A stretch of DNA of 64,000 nt from the NCBI RefSeq assembly GCF_002735925.1, contig NZ_PEDL01000002.1:124001-188000 (forward strand), written 5' to 3'. This DNA comes from Sporanaerobium hydrogeniformans (GTDB lineage: Bacteria > Bacillota > Clostridia > Lachnospirales > Cellulosilyticaceae). The notes under the pieces are model-generated. The model was not told the origin of the DNA. It searched no databases and worked only from the letters and a program-made list of their open reading frames with translations. This document shows positions 62,376 to 64,000 of the stretch, in pieces; position 1 is the first letter of the stretch; every line of letters starts with the position of its first letter. Both the position numbers and the translations under genes were made by a program.

Positions 62376-64000
62376 ATGACTTATTTCAAACCTGATCAAA
62401 CCATGAAACCAGAGCTGTGGCAAGCACAGTGGATTTGGCTAAACAAACAAAAATATGCAGACTATCAAAAGACACATTACACTTATTTTAGCGATAAACA
62501 AGATATGCACTATGCTTTGGCTTTATTTCGTAAGCAATTTGAGGTAAATAAAGCTATCAAGAAGGTCATGCTCTATATCAGTGCGGACGTCAAATATAGA
62601 CTACATATTAATGGAGAAAGAGTAGGACGAGGACCAGCAGAAATTGGGGGAGATTACGGTAATCAAGATGTATTAGATTACTGGTTTTATGATACCTATG
62701 AAGTGAAGGAGTCTATCAAACAGGGAACTAATATACTGGGTGTAGAAATTTCTTTGCAAACAGGTATACAATGTGATTATTCTCAGGGACAAGGTGGACT
62801 AATTTTGGAAATGCATATTCAGTATAGTGATGGTACTGAGGAAACGATTATCTCTGATGAAACGTTTAAGGCAGTAAGAAATGAAGCAGCACTTGAGGCG
62901 GATTGCTATGATGCAAGGTTAGATAGAGGGGAGTGGTTAAAGGACAACTTCGACGATACAAGCTGGGAACAAGCAGAAGTTATTCCTTCAAGAAGTCTGA
63001 TTCATAAACCTATTCCTCATTTGACAGAAGAAATGTTATACCCTAAAACGGTTCTTATTCATTATCCACAGTATGAAACCCGAATACAAGATAAAGAAAA
63101 TTTACTTCAAGAAGCAGGAGAGACGCTTTTAACGAAGGGCTCTCCACTTACGTTTAGTTTGGATTTTGGAAGAATTTACTCCGGTAGAATTCAGTTAGAA
63201 ATAGAAGGTGCAGCAGGAACACATCTCACTTTTTATACTCAAGAAATAGCAGGGAAAAATGAACAAAAGATCGTGTATACGCTGAAAGAAGGTTTACAAA
63301 CTTTTGAGAATATGAACCTTTTAAGTGTGCGCTACTTATATCTAACGGTTTCCAATTTCACATCCCCTATTCGTATTAAAAAAATAGGTCTTCTTTTTTC
63401 ACATTATCCTACACCAAGGCAAGGCTATTTTCAGTGTAATGACTCTTTACTAACAGCCATTTATGAGGCAGGTAAAAACACTTTAGAAATGTGTCGTCAA
63501 AGTTATCACTTAGATTCGCCGATTCACCAAGAAGCCTTAGGGTGTACGGGAGATTATATGATACTGAGTTTAATGAACTATTATGTATTTGGAGATAAGC
63601 ATTTAAGTCGACTGGATATATGGCGTACGGCACAGATGCTTAAGAAGCATCAAGGTTTTATGTTTCATACCAGCTATAGCTTGCTATATGTCCAGATGGT
63701 TAAGGACTATGTCTTCTTTACAGGAGATCAAACGATCTTGGAGGATGTTCTGCCAGTTATTGAAGCACTGATGACTCGTTTTAAAGGTTATATAGGTTCA
63801 AGTGGAACGATTGAACAGGCTCCCAATTATATGTTTATGGATTGGGTACCTTGTGGAACCTATAATTTACATCATCCACCTAAGACTGTAGGGCAAGGTT
63901 ATCTGACAGCCTTTTATTATAAGGCACTTCAAGATGTTGCACATCTAGAAGCGTTAAGAGGAAGAGACGCAGAAGAAAGAAGCTATAGGCAAGAAGCAGA
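62376..64000 (+). CDS. Alpha-L-rhamnosidase-like protein (GH78-type), 3' end outside window
   Basis: From the ATG at 62376 (AAAGGGAG upstream) the frame is open to the window edge, 541 codons. The start MTYFKPDQTMKPELWQAQWI and the lectin-like beta domains (RLHINGERVGRGPAE, FDDTSWEQAEV) are those of family 78 enzymes, followed by the start of the (alpha/alpha)6 domain. The active-site region reads DSPIHQEALGCTGDYM, where typical GH78 has DCPQRDERLGWTGD. Asp, Pro, Glu, LG and TGD are kept; Arg, Asp, Arg and Trp are changed. No signal peptide is seen, so the substrate would be imported. Confidence 0.85.
   Translation, partial: MTYFKPDQTMKPELWQAQWIWLNKQKYADYQKTHYTYFSDKQDMHYALALFRKQFEVNKAIKKVMLYISADVKYRLHINGERVGRGPAEIGGDYGNQDVLDYWFYDTYEVKESIKQGTNILGVEISLQTGIQCDYSQGQGGLILEMHIQYSDGTEETIISDETFKAVRNEAALEADCYDARLDRGEWLKDNFDDTSWEQAEVIPSRSLIHKPIPHLTEEMLYPKTVLIHYPQYETRIQDKENLLQEAGETLLTKGSPLTFSLDFGRIYSGRIQLEIEGAAGTHLTFYTQEIAGKNEQKIVYTLKEGLQTFENMNLLSVRYLYLTVSNFTSPIRIKKIGLLFSHYPTPRQGYFQCNDSLLTAIYEAGKNTLEMCRQSYHLDSPIHQEALGCTGDYMILSLMNYYVFGDKHLSRLDIWRTAQMLKKHQGFMFHTSYSLLYVQMVKDYVFFTGDQTILEDVLPVIEALMTRFKGYIGSSGTIEQAPNYMFMDWVPCGTYNLHHPPKTVGQGYLTAFYYKALQDVAHLEALRGRDAEERSYRQEA

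Noticed and set aside
53105-64000. Prophage or conjugative element
   Set aside because: Apart from the recombinase there is no capsid, portal, relaxase or type IV secretion gene in view, so only an insertion of unknown extent can be claimed.
1-64000. CRISPR array
   Set aside because: No regularly spaced repeats and no cas gene were seen; the only spaced exact repeats are the two copies before agrB.

Overview
The window is AT-rich, with genes packed on both strands and strong AGGAGG ribosome sites. It carries a spoVA operon, SCIFF ranthipeptide genes, HemZ, a long RecJ and an RSH (RelA/SpoT) protein. This fits a spore-forming anaerobe of the Clostridia, probably in or near Lachnospiraceae/Cellulosilyticaceae; the exact genus is inference.

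Layout. 1-6.9 kb: a heterodimeric ABC exporter (first half cut by the window edge), an ABC-F ATPase, a secreted copper-amine-oxidase-N-like protein and a PHP phosphoesterase. 7-11.5 kb: the SCIFF locus (TIGR04086 membrane protein, 45-aa precursor scfA, terminator, radical SAM maturase scfB) followed by secD-secF behind a near-consensus promoter. 11.6-16.4 kb: a chemoreceptor, a CNNM/CorC transporter behind a long attenuator-like leader, tRNA-Lys, tcdA and an S1 protein. 16.5-24.6 kb: housekeeping genes recJ, apt, rsh, dtd, an MBL hydrolase and hemZ. 25.4-28.5 kb: spoVAA-AB-AC-AD-AE, for dipicolinate transport in sporulation. 28.7-34.6 kb: an Lrp regulator with its aminotransferase, a Fur/PerR regulator, TraX, a secreted ComEC-like MBL lipoprotein, a polysaccharide deacetylase and tRNA-Thr. 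34.8-37.7 kb: an agr quorum-sensing locus in the order A-C-B-D. 37.8-52.4 kb: serine dehydratase, DegV, an MntR-like regulator, a lipid-linked-sugar flippase, two flavoproteins, hpt, sfsA, HAD phosphatase, PpiC, YfcE and an aminotransferase.

The last 11 kb is accessory. An ABC ATPase gene is truncated by a large serine recombinase. A rhamnose-linked locus follows: AraC regulator, two UroD/methyltransferase-like proteins, an MFS carrier, L-rhamnose mutarotase and a GH78-like protein that runs off the window. Inside it lie fragments of an IS4-type transposase and of a right-handed beta-helix protein.

Strongest candidates for something new: (1) the roughly 335-nt leader of the CNNM/CorC gene, which has a consensus promoter, a foldable element I cannot assign to a known riboswitch class, a 38-codon ORF with an acidic start, and a terminator that begins at that ORF's stop codon; (2) the agr locus, whose AgrD has Ser where the ring-forming Cys is usual and whose agrBD promoter carries two exact 14-bp direct repeats 21 bp apart; (3) the pairing of two UroD-superfamily proteins with rhamnose catabolism.
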